Positions 1 to 8,643 of a DNA stretch of 64,000 bases are shown here, in pieces. A program made the translations under genes and the position numbers. Each line of letters starts with the position of its first letter. The first letter of the stretch is position 1. The stretch is from Burkholderiaceae bacterium (GTDB taxonomy: Bacteria; Pseudomonadota; Gammaproteobacteria; Burkholderiales; Burkholderiaceae_C), in assembly GCA_024235915.1 (NCBI GenBank), contig JACKLO010000024.1:21417-85416 (forward strand), read 5' to 3'. A model generated the notes under the pieces. It searched no databases, had not been told where the DNA came from, and saw only the letters and a list, made by a program, of their open reading frames with translations.

Positions 1-748
1 CGTCCCGCAGTCGATCGTTCAGCGCCGGCTCGACGAAGCTGCGCAAATGCGGGGCGTGTGGGGGTTCTGTCCGAGGCATCGACAGGGTGGACGGCGAGGC
101 GCGGTCGACGGGCAACGGCTGAGGGTTGGCTGGCCGCTCGCCATCCGGTGGCTGATCAGGTGCCCACTCCATGGTCTTGAAGACCGGCACCTGCGGTGTC
201 GGCTTGGTCGCCGGACTCGGCAGGCGCAGCGAGGCCTCCCGGTCCTGACCGCCCTCTCGCGGCATGCGGGTCGGCTGGTCGCGCCCGGTGGCCGCTGCGC
301 CGCCGACGGCCACCGATCCAGACAGCGCTGGCGTGGGCAACGGCAGTGCGAGCGAGCGTGTCGGCACTGCGCGTTCGTCCACCGCGGCTTGCGAAGCCTC
401 CGGCGCGAGCGGTTCAATGGTGACCCGGACGGCGGACGGTGCCACCGAAGTGGTCGGCCGGATTTCGCCCCCGGCCTGCGCGGACTCCGGGGTCGTGGTG
501 GCCGGCTTGGTGGCCACCGTGGCCGGTTCGGTCGGCGCCGCTGCCGCTGCCTCCGCCGCCTCGACCACCACCCTGCGCCGCACCGTGATGCGGCCCGCTT
601 CCAGGATCCTGCGCATCGGATTCTCGGCTTGCCGGCGCGCCCGCGCCATCGCCTCTTCGTCAGCGTTCGATGGCGTGGTCTCGGCCCACACGGCCGGCGC
701 CAACAGACCCAGCAACATGCCGGCCACCACCTGCCAATGTCTGGCCAT
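1..748 (-). CDS. Exported Pro/Ala-rich protein of unknown function (N-terminal part, runs off left edge)
   Basis: The frame opens at ATG 748 after a good ribosome binding site (GGAGGA, nine bases upstream) and stays open to the window edge, so the C-terminus is missing. It begins MARHWQVVAGMLLGLL and has a signal peptide with an Ala-X-Ala type cleavage site after VWA near residue 22. The visible mature part is low-complexity, rich in Ala, Pro, Thr and Glu, with one basic patch (RRRQ/VRRR type) near residues 34-56. Such a linker is typical of periplasmic or envelope proteins that span the periplasm, for example TonB-like proteins, but no domain can be named from this fragment. I do not recognise the family. 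Confidence 0.6.
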   Translation of the reverse strand, partial: MARHWQVVAGMLLGLLAPAVWAETTPSNADEEAMARARRQAENPMRRILEAGRITVRRRVVVEAAEAAAAAPTEPATVATKPATTTPESAQAGGEIRPTTSVAPSAVRVTIEPLAPEASQAAVDERAVPTRSLALPLPTPALSGSVAVGGAAATGRDQPTRMPREGGQDREASLRLPSPATKPTPQVPVFKTMEWAPDQPPDGERPANPQPLPVDRASPSTLSMPRTEPPHAPHLRSFVEPALNDRLRD

Positions 749-951
749 GCGGGGAAATCCTCCTCGGTCGCGCCGCGTGGGCTGCGCCTCGTTCTGACAG
801 GCTGGCGCCACCGATGAGGGACGCCGCCAGTGATTTATCCGGGTACAGGTGACCCGGCGGCGGCATTCTAGGGAGCAGCCCGGTGACGTCGACCCGCCAC
901 ACCACCCAATTGAGGGGGCGGCCAGCGGGCATCCAGCCCGGATCGCAGCCG

Positions 952-1608
952 TCAGGCCCGGCGCAGTGGCACCGCAAAACCGCGCTGCACGCCCGGGCGG
1001 CCCATCACCGCCTGGTACCAGCGCTGCACGTGGGGAAAGTCGGCCAGGTCCACCTGGTGCCGAGGGTGGCGCCAGACCCAGCCGAGGATGGCGATGTCGG
1101 CGATGCTGAACTCGTCGGCGAAGTGCTCGTGGGCCGACAGGTGTTCGTCCATCACGCCGTACAGGCGCCGCGTTTCCTTCAGGTACCGGTCCAGGCCATA
1201 GCGCCGGTCGGCCTCGTCGGCGAGGGCGATGAAGTGGTGCACCTGGCCCGGCATTGGGCCGAAACCGCCCATCTGCCACATCAGCCACTCCAGGGCCCGG
1301 ATGCGGCGTACCGCGTCGGCCGGCAGCAGCCGGCCGGTCTTTTCGGCCAGGTAGATGAGGATGGCGCCCGATTCGAACACCGACAGCGGACGCCCGCCTG
1401 GCCCGCCCGGATCCAGGATGGCCGGGATCTTGTGGTTGGGGCTCAGGCGCACGAAGTCCGGCGCGTGCTGCTCGCCCTTCGTGATGTCGACCACGTGCAC
1501 GCGGTAGGGCAGGCCCAGTTCCTCCAGCGCCACGCTGATCTTGCGGCCATTGGGGGTGTCGAAGCCGTAGAGGTCGATCGTGTGATCGAGAGGGTGGCCG
1601 GTGTTCAC
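952..1608 (-). CDS. yfcG: Nu-class glutathione S-transferase / disulfide-bond oxidoreductase, YfcG-like
   Basis: Cytoplasmic glutathione-dependent oxidoreductase of 218 residues. The thioredoxin-fold domain carries the Nu-class motif TPNGRK (residues 18-23), cis-Pro in KIPAI (about 62) and the gamma-glutamyl-binding FESGAI (E79-S80); an all-helical C-terminal domain follows. The sequence tracks E. coli YfcG closely throughout, a family with glutathione-dependent disulfide reductase activity and low classical transferase activity. I chose GTG 1608 because GGAGAG lies just upstream and the GTG overlaps the stop of the TRAP permease gene as GTGA; a more upstream in-frame start would sit inside that gene. 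Co-transcription with the TRAP genes is therefore likely. The link between them is not obvious. Confidence 0.88.
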   Translation of the reverse strand: MNTGHPLDHTIDLYGFDTPNGRKISVALEELGLPYRVHVVDITKGEQHAPDFVRLSPNHKIPAILDPGGPGGRPLSVFESGAILIYLAEKTGRLLPADAVRRIRALEWLMWQMGGFGPMPGQVHHFIALADEADRRYGLDRYLKETRRLYGVMDEHLSAHEHFADEFSIADIAILGWVWRHPRHQVDLADFPHVQRWYQAVMGRPGVQRGFAVPLRRA

Positions 1609-3437
1609 GCCGTCTCTCCAGCAGGATCCGCGCGACGGAACCAACGCTGGCTGGCCAGTGTGACCGCGATCAGCGCCAGACCGAAGAGGTCACTGGCCCA
1701 GCCCGGCTTGATCAACACCAGGGCCGCGGCAAACAGCAGCACCCGCTCCCACGGCCTGGCGCGCCCGAGGAAGAAGTACTCGTGCAGCGAACCGGCCAGG
1801 CAAATGACACCGATGACAGCGGTCACCGTGGCCAGCACGACGTTCAGCGGCTCGCCGATCAGCAGCAGCGACGGCGCAAACACGAACATGAAGGGGATGA
1901 TGTAGCCGGTCAGGCCCAGCTTCACCGCGGCCCAGGAACTGTCCATCAGCCCGGCGCCCGACAGACCGTTGGCCGCGTACACCGCCATCGCCACCGGCGG
2001 CGTGATGGCCGACAACACGGCGAAATACAGCACGAACAGATGGGCCGCTTCCACCATCACGCCCAGCTTCACCAGCGCCGGCACCAGCAGCGCCACCTGC
2101 ACGATGTAGGCTGGCGTGGTCGGCAGCCCCATGCCCAGCAGGATGCCGGCCAGCATGGTCAGCAGCAGGGCCAGGATCAACGAGTTCTGCGACAGCGCCA
2201 GCACCACACCGGTGAAGCTCAGGCCCAGGCCCGTGAGCGTGATGGTGCCGATGACGATGCCCGCACAGGCGCAGGCCAGGGCCACCACGATCGTGTTGCG
2301 GGCGCCGGACTCCAGGGCTTCGAGCACCACCTTGGGCGTGAAGGTGTGGCGCGTGCTGGCGCGCAGCCAGGTGGTCGGGATCACCGACAGCGTGCCCACC
2401 AGCGCCGCGAAGGCCGCACTGCGGCCCGACAGCAGCACACCGATGATGATGGCCAGTGGCAGGAACAGGTGACCACGTTCGGTCAGCACCTGCGTCAGGC
2501 GCGGCAGGTCGGCCTTGGGCAGGCCCTTCAGACCGATGCGGCGCGCCTCGAAATGCACCGCCATGAACACCGCCAGGTAGTAGAGCACCGCGGGCAGCAG
2601 GGCGAAGGCCGCCACCTTGAGGTAGCTGACGCCCAGGAACTCCGCCATCACGAAAGCCGCCGCCCCCATGATGGGCGGCATGAGTTGTCCGCCGGTGGAC
2701 GCCACCGCCTCCACCGCGCCGGCGAAAGCCGGCCGATAGCCGCTGCGCTTCATCAGCGGGATGGTGAAGGTGCCGGTGGTCATCACGTTGGCCACCGCGC
2801 TGCCGGAGACGGTGCCGAAGAGGCTGCTGGTGATCACAGCCACCTTGGCCGGGCCGCCGCTGGTGTGGCCGGCCAGCGCCAGCGCGAAGTCCATGAACAG
2901 CTGCCCCGCCCCGCTGCGTTCGACGAAGGCGCCGAACAGGATGAACAGCATCACGTAGGTGGCACTGACATACAGCGGGATGCCGAAGATGCCCTCGGTG
3001 GTGAGGTACAGCTGGTCGAGCATGATGCCCGGCGACTGCCCGCCCAGCGTCAGCCCGTAGGCGGCAAACACGATGGCCGTGGCCGGCAGCGCCCAGCCGG
3101 TGGCGCGCCGCGTGGCCTCGATCAGCAGCAGCATCAGCCCGCCGCCGAAGACGTAGTCGAGGACCACCGGGTCGTCGACGTAGTACATGCGGTTGCGGAT
3201 GTACTCCAGGTTGGCACTGGGGTACAGCGCGCAGGCGGCCGCCGCGAGCACCAGCGCCCAGCCAAACCAGCCGGGCCGCTCGGCGCGCCCGTTCAGCCCC
3301 GGCATCACCAGGAAGGCCAGCACCAGCGCAAAGGCCAGGTGCGTGCCCCGCATGACATACGCCTCCGGGGGCCCGACGAAAGCCACCCAGAGGTGAAAGG
3401 CCGACATCGCCACCGCAACGGCAGTGACGACATACAC
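1605..3437 (-). CDS. TRAP transporter fused permease (4TM/12TM, TAXI-type)
   Basis: Inner-membrane permease in which the small (DctQ-like) and large (DctM-like) TRAP subunits are fused, about 610 residues with many hydrophobic segments. It would import an organic acid or similar solute by a sodium or proton gradient, with the TAXI binding protein encoded directly upstream. The only conventional start is GTG 3437, but it would begin almost inside the first membrane helix. The frame stays open upstream to a CTG at 3491 that overlaps the TGA of the binding-protein gene and has AGGAAG about nine bases before it, giving an extra NAENPALEQLPARKGWTV segment resembling the usual cytoplasmic N-terminus. 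The family is certain; the start and substrate are not. Confidence 0.88.
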   Translation of the reverse strand: MYVVTAVAVAMSAFHLWVAFVGPPEAYVMRGTHLAFALVLAFLVMPGLNGRAERPGWFGWALVLAAAACALYPSANLEYIRNRMYYVDDPVVLDYVFGGGLMLLLIEATRRATGWALPATAIVFAAYGLTLGGQSPGIMLDQLYLTTEGIFGIPLYVSATYVMLFILFGAFVERSGAGQLFMDFALALAGHTSGGPAKVAVITSSLFGTVSGSAVANVMTTGTFTIPLMKRSGYRPAFAGAVEAVASTGGQLMPPIMGAAAFVMAEFLGVSYLKVAAFALLPAVLYYLAVFMAVHFEARRIGLKGLPKADLPRLTQVLTERGHLFLPLAIIIGVLLSGRSAAFAALVGTLSVIPTTWLRASTRHTFTPKVVLEALESGARNTIVVALACACAGIVIGTITLTGLGLSFTGVVLALSQNSLILALLLTMLAGILLGMGLPTTPAYIVQVALLVPALVKLGVMVEAAHLFVLYFAVLSAITPPVAMAVYAANGLSGAGLMDSSWAAVKLGLTGYIIPFMFVFAPSLLLIGEPLNVVLATVTAVIGVICLAGSLHEYFFLGRARPWERVLLFAAALVLIKPGWASDLFGLALIAVTLASQRWFRRADPAGETA

Positions 3438-3487
3438 TGTCCAGCCCTTGCGGGCCGGCAGCTGCTCGAGGGCGGGGTTCTCGGCGT

Positions 3488-4426
3488 TCAGAGGACGCCC
3501 GCTTCCTTGTAGAACTTCTCGGCGCCCTTGTGCAGCGGCACGCCGATGTCCTCGGCCATCATCTTCGGCGTGGTGCCGGCCATGGCCTTGGCGATGGCGG
3601 CCAGGTCACCCTTGTTGTCGACCATGCCCTTGAGCACCTTGTAGACGGCATCGGCGTCGAGGTCGCAACGCGCGATCACGTGCGTGGCGTAGCCGATGGT
3701 CTGCACGTCGGTGGTCTGCTTGGGATAGCTGCCGGCCGGGATCACCAGCTTGGTGTAGCCCGGATTGAGCTTGCGCATGGCCTGAAACTTGTCGTCCGGG
3801 ATCGAGATGAGCTTGATGTCGCGCGCCGAGGCCAGATCCATGATCGCCGAGGCCGGCACCGTGGTGCCCAGCGTGAAGGCCTGGGCGTTGTTGTCCTTCA
3901 TCAGCGACACGGCGTCGGTGTAGGAGACATAACTCACGCGACCCATGTCGTCGTACTTCATGCCGTAGACCTCCAGCGCCTGCTGGCTGATGAACTCGGC
4001 CGTGTTGCCCTTGGGCTGGACCGCCAGGCCCTTGCCTTTCATGTCGGCCAGCGAGTTCACGCCGCTGTCGGCGTTGGCCACCACCTGGAAGTACTGCGGG
4101 TACAGCGTGGCCACGTTGCAGACGTTGGTGGCCTTCTCGGTGAAGGGCGCGCGGCCCGCCACACCGTCCACGGTGGAGATGCTGTTGGCGAAACCCAGGT
4201 CAGCCTTGCCGCCCTGGATGGCCTTGACGTTGGCGATGCCGGCGCCCGGCAGCACCTGCAGCTTCATGCCGGCCTTTTCGCCGATGTTGGCGATGGCGCC
4301 GCCCAGCGGGTACCAGGAGCCGCCCTGCGGGCCGGTCATCAGGCGCAACTGCTGCGCGTGCACCGCCCCGGCGGCGAGCAGCGTGGCGGCGGCGGCGACA
4401 GTGGCGAGGGTGTGGCGACGGGTCAT
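3488..4426 (-). CDS. TAXI-family TRAP transporter solute-binding protein
   Basis: Periplasmic substrate receptor of 312 residues for the TRAP permease downstream. A Sec signal peptide (MTRRHTLATVAAAATLLAAG, cleavage near VHA-QQ) is followed by the typical TAXI opening with TGPQGGSWYPLGGAIA, then the NVKAIQGGKADLGFANS segment found in this family. Start ATG 4426 was preferred over upstream in-frame codons because AAGGAGA lies seven bases before it and the signal peptide starts there. TAXI receptors are reported to bind glutamate, other organic acids or unknown ligands, so the substrate is open. The neighbouring LDH2-type dehydrogenase may act on the imported compound. Confidence 0.9.
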   Translation of the reverse strand: MTRRHTLATVAAAATLLAAGAVHAQQLRLMTGPQGGSWYPLGGAIANIGEKAGMKLQVLPGAGIANVKAIQGGKADLGFANSISTVDGVAGRAPFTEKATNVCNVATLYPQYFQVVANADSGVNSLADMKGKGLAVQPKGNTAEFISQQALEVYGMKYDDMGRVSYVSYTDAVSLMKDNNAQAFTLGTTVPASAIMDLASARDIKLISIPDDKFQAMRKLNPGYTKLVIPAGSYPKQTTDVQTIGYATHVIARCDLDADAVYKVLKGMVDNKGDLAAIAKAMAGTTPKMMAEDIGVPLHKGAEKFYKEAGVL

Positions 4427-4531
4427 GCGGTCTCCTTGGTCATATGGTGTGATGATTGGCCGCAAGCGGCTCACGCCCGATGGTAGGCCGCGGAGCCGCC
4501 CGCCCTTATCCGCATTGACCCGGAAGGGCCA

Positions 4532-4545
4532 GCCCGAAATCGGGC
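4532..4545. repeat. Small perfect hairpin in the LDH2-TAXI gap
   Basis: GCCCGA and TCGGGC face each other across two bases, just beyond the stop codon of the dehydrogenase gene. On the - strand there is no U-run after it, so it may be a weak terminator or pause site. The rest of the 122-base gap probably holds the promoter of the TAXI-TRAP genes, but I see no strong -35/-10 pair. Confidence 0.3.
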
Positions 4546-4548
4546 CGA

Positions 4549-5634
4549 TCAGGCTGGAGTGTCCGCCTCGCCGGACACCGCACAGGCGCGCCGCCAGGCG
4601 TCGACGCCCAGGCCCACGGCAGCGGCCGCGGCCTCCAGCTGCCGCCAGGTCTCACGGTCGATGGGCACACCCGCGGCGCGCGCGTCGCGTGCGGCCAGCT
4701 CCGGTTCGCCGGCCACCTGCACGCCGGCCGCGCCGGTGGCGGGTGAGGCACGCACCCAGTCCACCAGCCGCCCGATGTCGGCCGACAGCGCCTCCAGCGA
4801 CCCCATTCGCGACGGATCGATGGCGATGGTGAGCATGTTGTTGATGATGCGGCGGCGCGTGGGAGGCTCGTGCTGCACCGGCCCGCCGAACAGCGCCGAG
4901 CCCAGGATCTCGCACATCAGCGCCAGGCCCGAGCCCTTGTGATCGCCGAAGGGCAGCAGCGCGCCGCCGGCGAAAAGCTGCGCCGGGTCCTGCGTGGGCC
5001 GGCCCTGGGCGTCCAGCAGCACCTCCGGCGGCAGGGTCTTGCCGCTGTTGAGCGCCACGCGCACCTTGCCCACCGCGAGCTTGCTGGTGGCGAAGTCCAG
5101 GATCAGCGGCGGCTCGCCCACGCGTGGCACGCCGATGGCCACGGGGTTGGTCACCAGCCGGGCGTCGCCGCCGCCCCAGACGGCCACCACGGGCGTGCTG
5201 ATGACGTTGACGAAGTGCAGCGACACCAGGCCTTCGGCCGCCGCGAGTTCGGCCCAGTGCCCGATGCGGCCGATGTGGTGGCTCATGCGCAGGCCGGTGA
5301 GGCTGATGCCATGTTCCTTCGCCCGCGCGATGGCGACCTGCATGGCCTCGAAGCCGGCCACCTGGCCCAGGCCCATGCCGCCGTCGAGCACGGTCAGCGC
5401 CCCCGCCTGCATCACCGTCTCCGGCTTGCGGTTGAGGTGCAGTTCGCCGGCCTTCAGGATCTCGACATAGGTGGGGATCATGCCCACACCGTGGGAGTCG
5501 TGGCCGGTGAGGTTGGCACCGACGAGCTGCGCCGCGGCCAGGCGCGCTTCCTCGTCGTGGCTGCCGGCAGCGCGGAACAGAGCCTGGACGGCCGCGTCCA
5601 GCGCGGCGGGATGGATGGAGACGGTGTCGGTCAT
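4549..5634 (-). CDS. LDH2/malate dehydrogenase family NAD(P)-dependent oxidoreductase
   Basis: About 361 residues of the Ldh_2 (YlbC/MdhII/ComC) family, soluble dehydrogenases unrelated to classical lactate dehydrogenase that act on 2-hydroxy acids, ureidoglycolate or 2,3-diketo-gulonate. The family signature HDSHGVGMIP is present near residue 51 with the catalytic His, and GDHKGSGLALMCEILG near 220 matches the conserved C-terminal block. ATG 5634 is the normal start; a TTG at 5646 is also in frame and no strong ribosome binding site decides between them. It lies 18 bases after an amidase gene and upstream of the TAXI transporter, so it may oxidise a hydroxy acid released by hydrolysis or brought in by the transporter. 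Confidence 0.85.
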   Translation of the reverse strand: MTDTVSIHPAALDAAVQALFRAAGSHDEEARLAAAQLVGANLTGHDSHGVGMIPTYVEILKAGELHLNRKPETVMQAGALTVLDGGMGLGQVAGFEAMQVAIARAKEHGISLTGLRMSHHIGRIGHWAELAAAEGLVSLHFVNVISTPVVAVWGGGDARLVTNPVAIGVPRVGEPPLILDFATSKLAVGKVRVALNSGKTLPPEVLLDAQGRPTQDPAQLFAGGALLPFGDHKGSGLALMCEILGSALFGGPVQHEPPTRRRIINNMLTIAIDPSRMGSLEALSADIGRLVDWVRASPATGAAGVQVAGEPELAARDARAAGVPIDRETWRQLEAAAAAVGLGVDAWRRACAVSGEADTPA

Positions 5635-5652
5635 GAGTACGGTCAAGGGTCT

Positions 5653-7134
5653 TCAAGCCTCAAGTGCGATCGGCGGCGGCACGAACGCACGGTAGTGGTC
5701 TTCGATCCACTGCGCGAAACGAAGACACAACGGGTCGGCAAACAGCGGGCCGACGATCTGCGCGCCCACCGGCAGGCCCTGCGGGCTCAGGCCCAGCGGC
5801 ACCGCCGTGGCCGGGATGCCGACGATGCCGGGGTAGCCGGCCCAGAACAGTGCGTCGGTGCTGGGTTGGGTGTGCCCATTGACGGAGATCATGCGCTCCC
5901 AGCGTTCTCCTGACTGCATGTGGGGGAAGGCCGGCGTCGTGGCCACCGGGCAGATCAGCAGGTCGAAGCGTTCGAAGAAGGCCGCCCATTGCCGCCGCAG
6001 CCCGCTGCGCCGCTGGTCCATGCGCACCCAGTCGCGGTGCGTGAACACGCTGCCGCGCATGTGGCGGGCGGCGTAGCTGCGGTCGTCGGCGGCGTAGCCC
6101 CGCGCGCGCTGCTGCACCTGGACGTAGGTGGCGTCGTCGTAGTGCGAGCCGGTGGCCGCGCGCAGCAGGTGCAGGTAGACGTCGTTCGCCTCGGCGCTGT
6201 CCACCGGCCGCGCGTCCTCGGTGACTTGAACGCCGTCGCGCCGGAGAAAGTCGACGAGATCGCGCAGCGCCTGCTGCACGCTGGCGTCCACCTCGGCCTC
6301 GGCGTCGTCGAACAGCACCGCCACGCGGCAACGGCGCGGCGGCAGGCCGGGGTCGCGCCAGGCCACCGGCAGGCGGCCCAGCGGCGTGGTCGCGTCCAGC
6401 GGCTGGGACAGGATGTCCATCGCCAGCGTCAGGTCATGCGCACTGCGGGCCAGTGGCCCGGCCACGGCGATGTCGAAGGCATCGGCATCGGCCATCGGCA
6501 CCAATTCGTGGCCGACCAGCGGCACCACGCCCCAGGTCGGCTTGTGGCCCCAGACGCCGCAGTAGTGCGCCGGGTTGCGGATCGAGGCGCCGATGTCGCT
6601 GCCGAGTTCCAGCGCCGTCAGCCCGGCGGCCAGCGCCGCCGCCGAGCCGCCCGACGAGCCGCCTGGCGTACAACCGAGGTGCCAGGGGTTGTTCGTCGTG
6701 CCGTAGACGGGGTTGAAGCTCTGCCAGTCGGCCAGCGAGACCGGCACGTTGGTCTTGCCGAAGACGACAGCACCAGCGGCCTTCAGGCGCTGCACGGTGA
6801 CGGCATCGGTGGCGGCCACGTTGTGGCGGAAGGCCTCGAAGCCGTAGGTCGTCGACAGGCCGGCGACGTTGAAGCTTTCCTTCACGCTCATTGGCACGCC
6901 ATGCAGCGGGCCGTCGACCTGCCCGGCCGCCAGGCGCTCGTCGGCCGCGCGGGCCGCGTCGCGCGCGCGGTCCAGGTCGCGCACCGGCATCGCGTTGATG
7001 CGACCGTCCAGCCGCTCGACGCGGGCGGCGAAGTGGTCCAGCAGTTCCACCGACGACCACGCGCGCCGCCGGATGCCACGCGCCAGTTCGTGCGCCGGCA
7101 GCAGCGCCGGGTCGCCGTCGGCCGGGCGCGTCAT
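5653..7134 (-). CDS. Amidase signature family hydrolase (amidase A)
   Basis: 493-residue amidase signature enzyme that hydrolyses carboxamides. The Ser-cisSer-Lys triad is visible as K85 in PMSVKE, S160 in GGSSGGS and S184 in GASIRNP. Start ATG 7134 overlaps the stop of the next amidase gene as ATGA, so the two are translationally coupled. The frame remains open far upstream, giving a spurious product of more than 1400 residues that has no homology-like content before this Met. The two tandem amidases differ clearly in sequence, so this is not a recent duplication. The substrate is not predictable from sequence. The genes around it (M81 peptidases, D-aminoacylase, peptide importer) suggest an N-acyl or peptide-derived amide. 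Confidence 0.88.
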   Translation of the reverse strand: MTRPADGDPALLPAHELARGIRRRAWSSVELLDHFAARVERLDGRINAMPVRDLDRARDAARAADERLAAGQVDGPLHGVPMSVKESFNVAGLSTTYGFEAFRHNVAATDAVTVQRLKAAGAVVFGKTNVPVSLADWQSFNPVYGTTNNPWHLGCTPGGSSGGSAAALAAGLTALELGSDIGASIRNPAHYCGVWGHKPTWGVVPLVGHELVPMADADAFDIAVAGPLARSAHDLTLAMDILSQPLDATTPLGRLPVAWRDPGLPPRRCRVAVLFDDAEAEVDASVQQALRDLVDFLRRDGVQVTEDARPVDSAEANDVYLHLLRAATGSHYDDATYVQVQQRARGYAADDRSYAARHMRGSVFTHRDWVRMDQRRSGLRRQWAAFFERFDLLICPVATTPAFPHMQSGERWERMISVNGHTQPSTDALFWAGYPGIVGIPATAVPLGLSPQGLPVGAQIVGPLFADPLCLRFAQWIEDHYRAFVPPPIALEA

Positions 7135-8549
7135 GCCGCCGCCAGCTGCGACAGGTCGGGCCGCGGCACCGGGTGCAGCCGCTCCCAGGCCCGCGCCGCG
7201 CGCAGCACGAGGGCATCGTCGAACATCGGACCCACGAACTGCAGTCCGATGGGCAGGCCGCCGGCCGTCAGGCCACAGGGCACGGTGATCGCCGGCTGCT
7301 GCGTGAGGTTGAACGGATAGCTGAAGGGCGTCCAGCCGAGCATGCTCTGCGGGTTCATCTCGGCGCTGCCGGGCTCGCGCACGTCGAAGGCCGGCACCGC
7401 CACCGCGGGCGTCACCAGCAGGTCCCAGCGCTGCATGAACTGCCGCATGTGGGACCCCAGCGCGCCGCGACGCAGGTTCAGCCGCTGCACGTCCAGCGCA
7501 CTGTAGCGCGCGCCGATTTGTGCCTGGGCGCGGAAGTCCGGATCGGCCACGGCCTGCTGCTCGGGGGTCAGCGTGTTCCACAGCGTCCACGAGCCGACGA
7601 ACCACAGCCCTGTCGTGATCTCCAGCGGGTCCTCGATGCCGGGGTCCACGGCCTCGATGGTCGCACCGGCGTCGGCCATCCGCTGCACGGCCGACGCACA
7701 GGCGGCCGCCACCTCCGGGTGCACGTTCTTCGCATAACCCAGCGTCGGCGACCACGCGATGCGCAACCCGGCCAGGCCGTCCTGCAGGCCCAGGCGGTGG
7801 TCCCGGTCGGTGGGCGGCAGCGCCGTCCAGTCGCGCGCATCCGGCCGGCACATCACGTTGAGCGCCAACGCCGCGTCGGCCACGCTCATCGTGTGCGGGC
7901 CCAGGTGGGCCACGCTGCCGAAGGGCGACAGCGGGTAGGCCGGCACGCGGCCGAAGCTGGGCTTGAGGCCGACGTTGCCGCAGAAGGCGGCCGGGATGCG
8001 CACGCTTCCGGCGCCGTCGGTGCCCACCGCCAGCGGCCCCATGCCGCAGGCCACCGCGATGGCTGCGCCGCCGGACGAGCCGCCCGGGGTCTTCGAGGGG
8101 TCCCAGGGGTTGCGCGACAGGCCGCTGCGCGGCGAGTTGGTCTCGCCCTTGCAGCCGAACTCCGGTGTCGACGTCTTGCCCAGCAGCACCGCGCCGGCCT
8201 CGCGCAGGCGGGCGGTCACCGGCGCGTCGACGTCCCAGGACTGGTCGGCGTCCTGTGTGTGGCTGCCGCGCAGCGTGGGCCAGCCGCGGGTGAGGATCAG
8301 GTCCTTGATCGAGGCCGGCACGCCGTCGAGCGCGCCCATCGGTTCGTCGCGCAGCCAGCGCGTCTCGCTGGCGCGGGCGGCGGCCATGGCCTCGTCGCCG
8401 GCCACGTGCACGAAGGCGCGCAGACGCGGGTTGTGGCGCTCGATGCGGGCCAGCGCGGCGCGCGTGGCCTCCACCGGGGAGGCGGCGCGCGTACGGTACA
8501 GCTGCAGCAGTTCGGTGGCGCTGCAGTCGGCAAGGTCGGTGGGGGGCAT
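7131..8549 (-). CDS. Amidase signature family hydrolase (amidase B)
   Basis: 472-residue amidase with the full triad: K82 in ASIKDL, S158 in GGSSGGAA and S182 in GAGSVRIP. The C-terminal GLPIGLQFVGPMFDD block is also typical of bacterial amidases related to glutamyl-tRNA amidotransferase subunit A. With no GatB or GatC gene nearby, and with three such genes in the block, a catabolic role is more likely than tRNA amidation. Start ATG 8549 was chosen because conserved sequence begins there, although no clear ribosome binding site precedes it. It is the first gene of the - strand unit and faces an M81 peptidase gene across 94 bases, which must hold both promoters. Confidence 0.86.
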   Translation of the reverse strand: MPPTDLADCSATELLQLYRTRAASPVEATRAALARIERHNPRLRAFVHVAGDEAMAAARASETRWLRDEPMGALDGVPASIKDLILTRGWPTLRGSHTQDADQSWDVDAPVTARLREAGAVLLGKTSTPEFGCKGETNSPRSGLSRNPWDPSKTPGGSSGGAAIAVACGMGPLAVGTDGAGSVRIPAAFCGNVGLKPSFGRVPAYPLSPFGSVAHLGPHTMSVADAALALNVMCRPDARDWTALPPTDRDHRLGLQDGLAGLRIAWSPTLGYAKNVHPEVAAACASAVQRMADAGATIEAVDPGIEDPLEITTGLWFVGSWTLWNTLTPEQQAVADPDFRAQAQIGARYSALDVQRLNLRRGALGSHMRQFMQRWDLLVTPAVAVPAFDVREPGSAEMNPQSMLGWTPFSYPFNLTQQPAITVPCGLTAGGLPIGLQFVGPMFDDALVLRAARAWERLHPVPRPDLSQLAAA

Positions 8550-8643
8550 GCTCGGGTTGTGCCTGTGGCGCAGGCCCGCATCTTCGGTGACGCTCACGGC
8601 CGCCCACCCCGGGGAATGCCCCAAGCCACAGGGAACCCACGCC

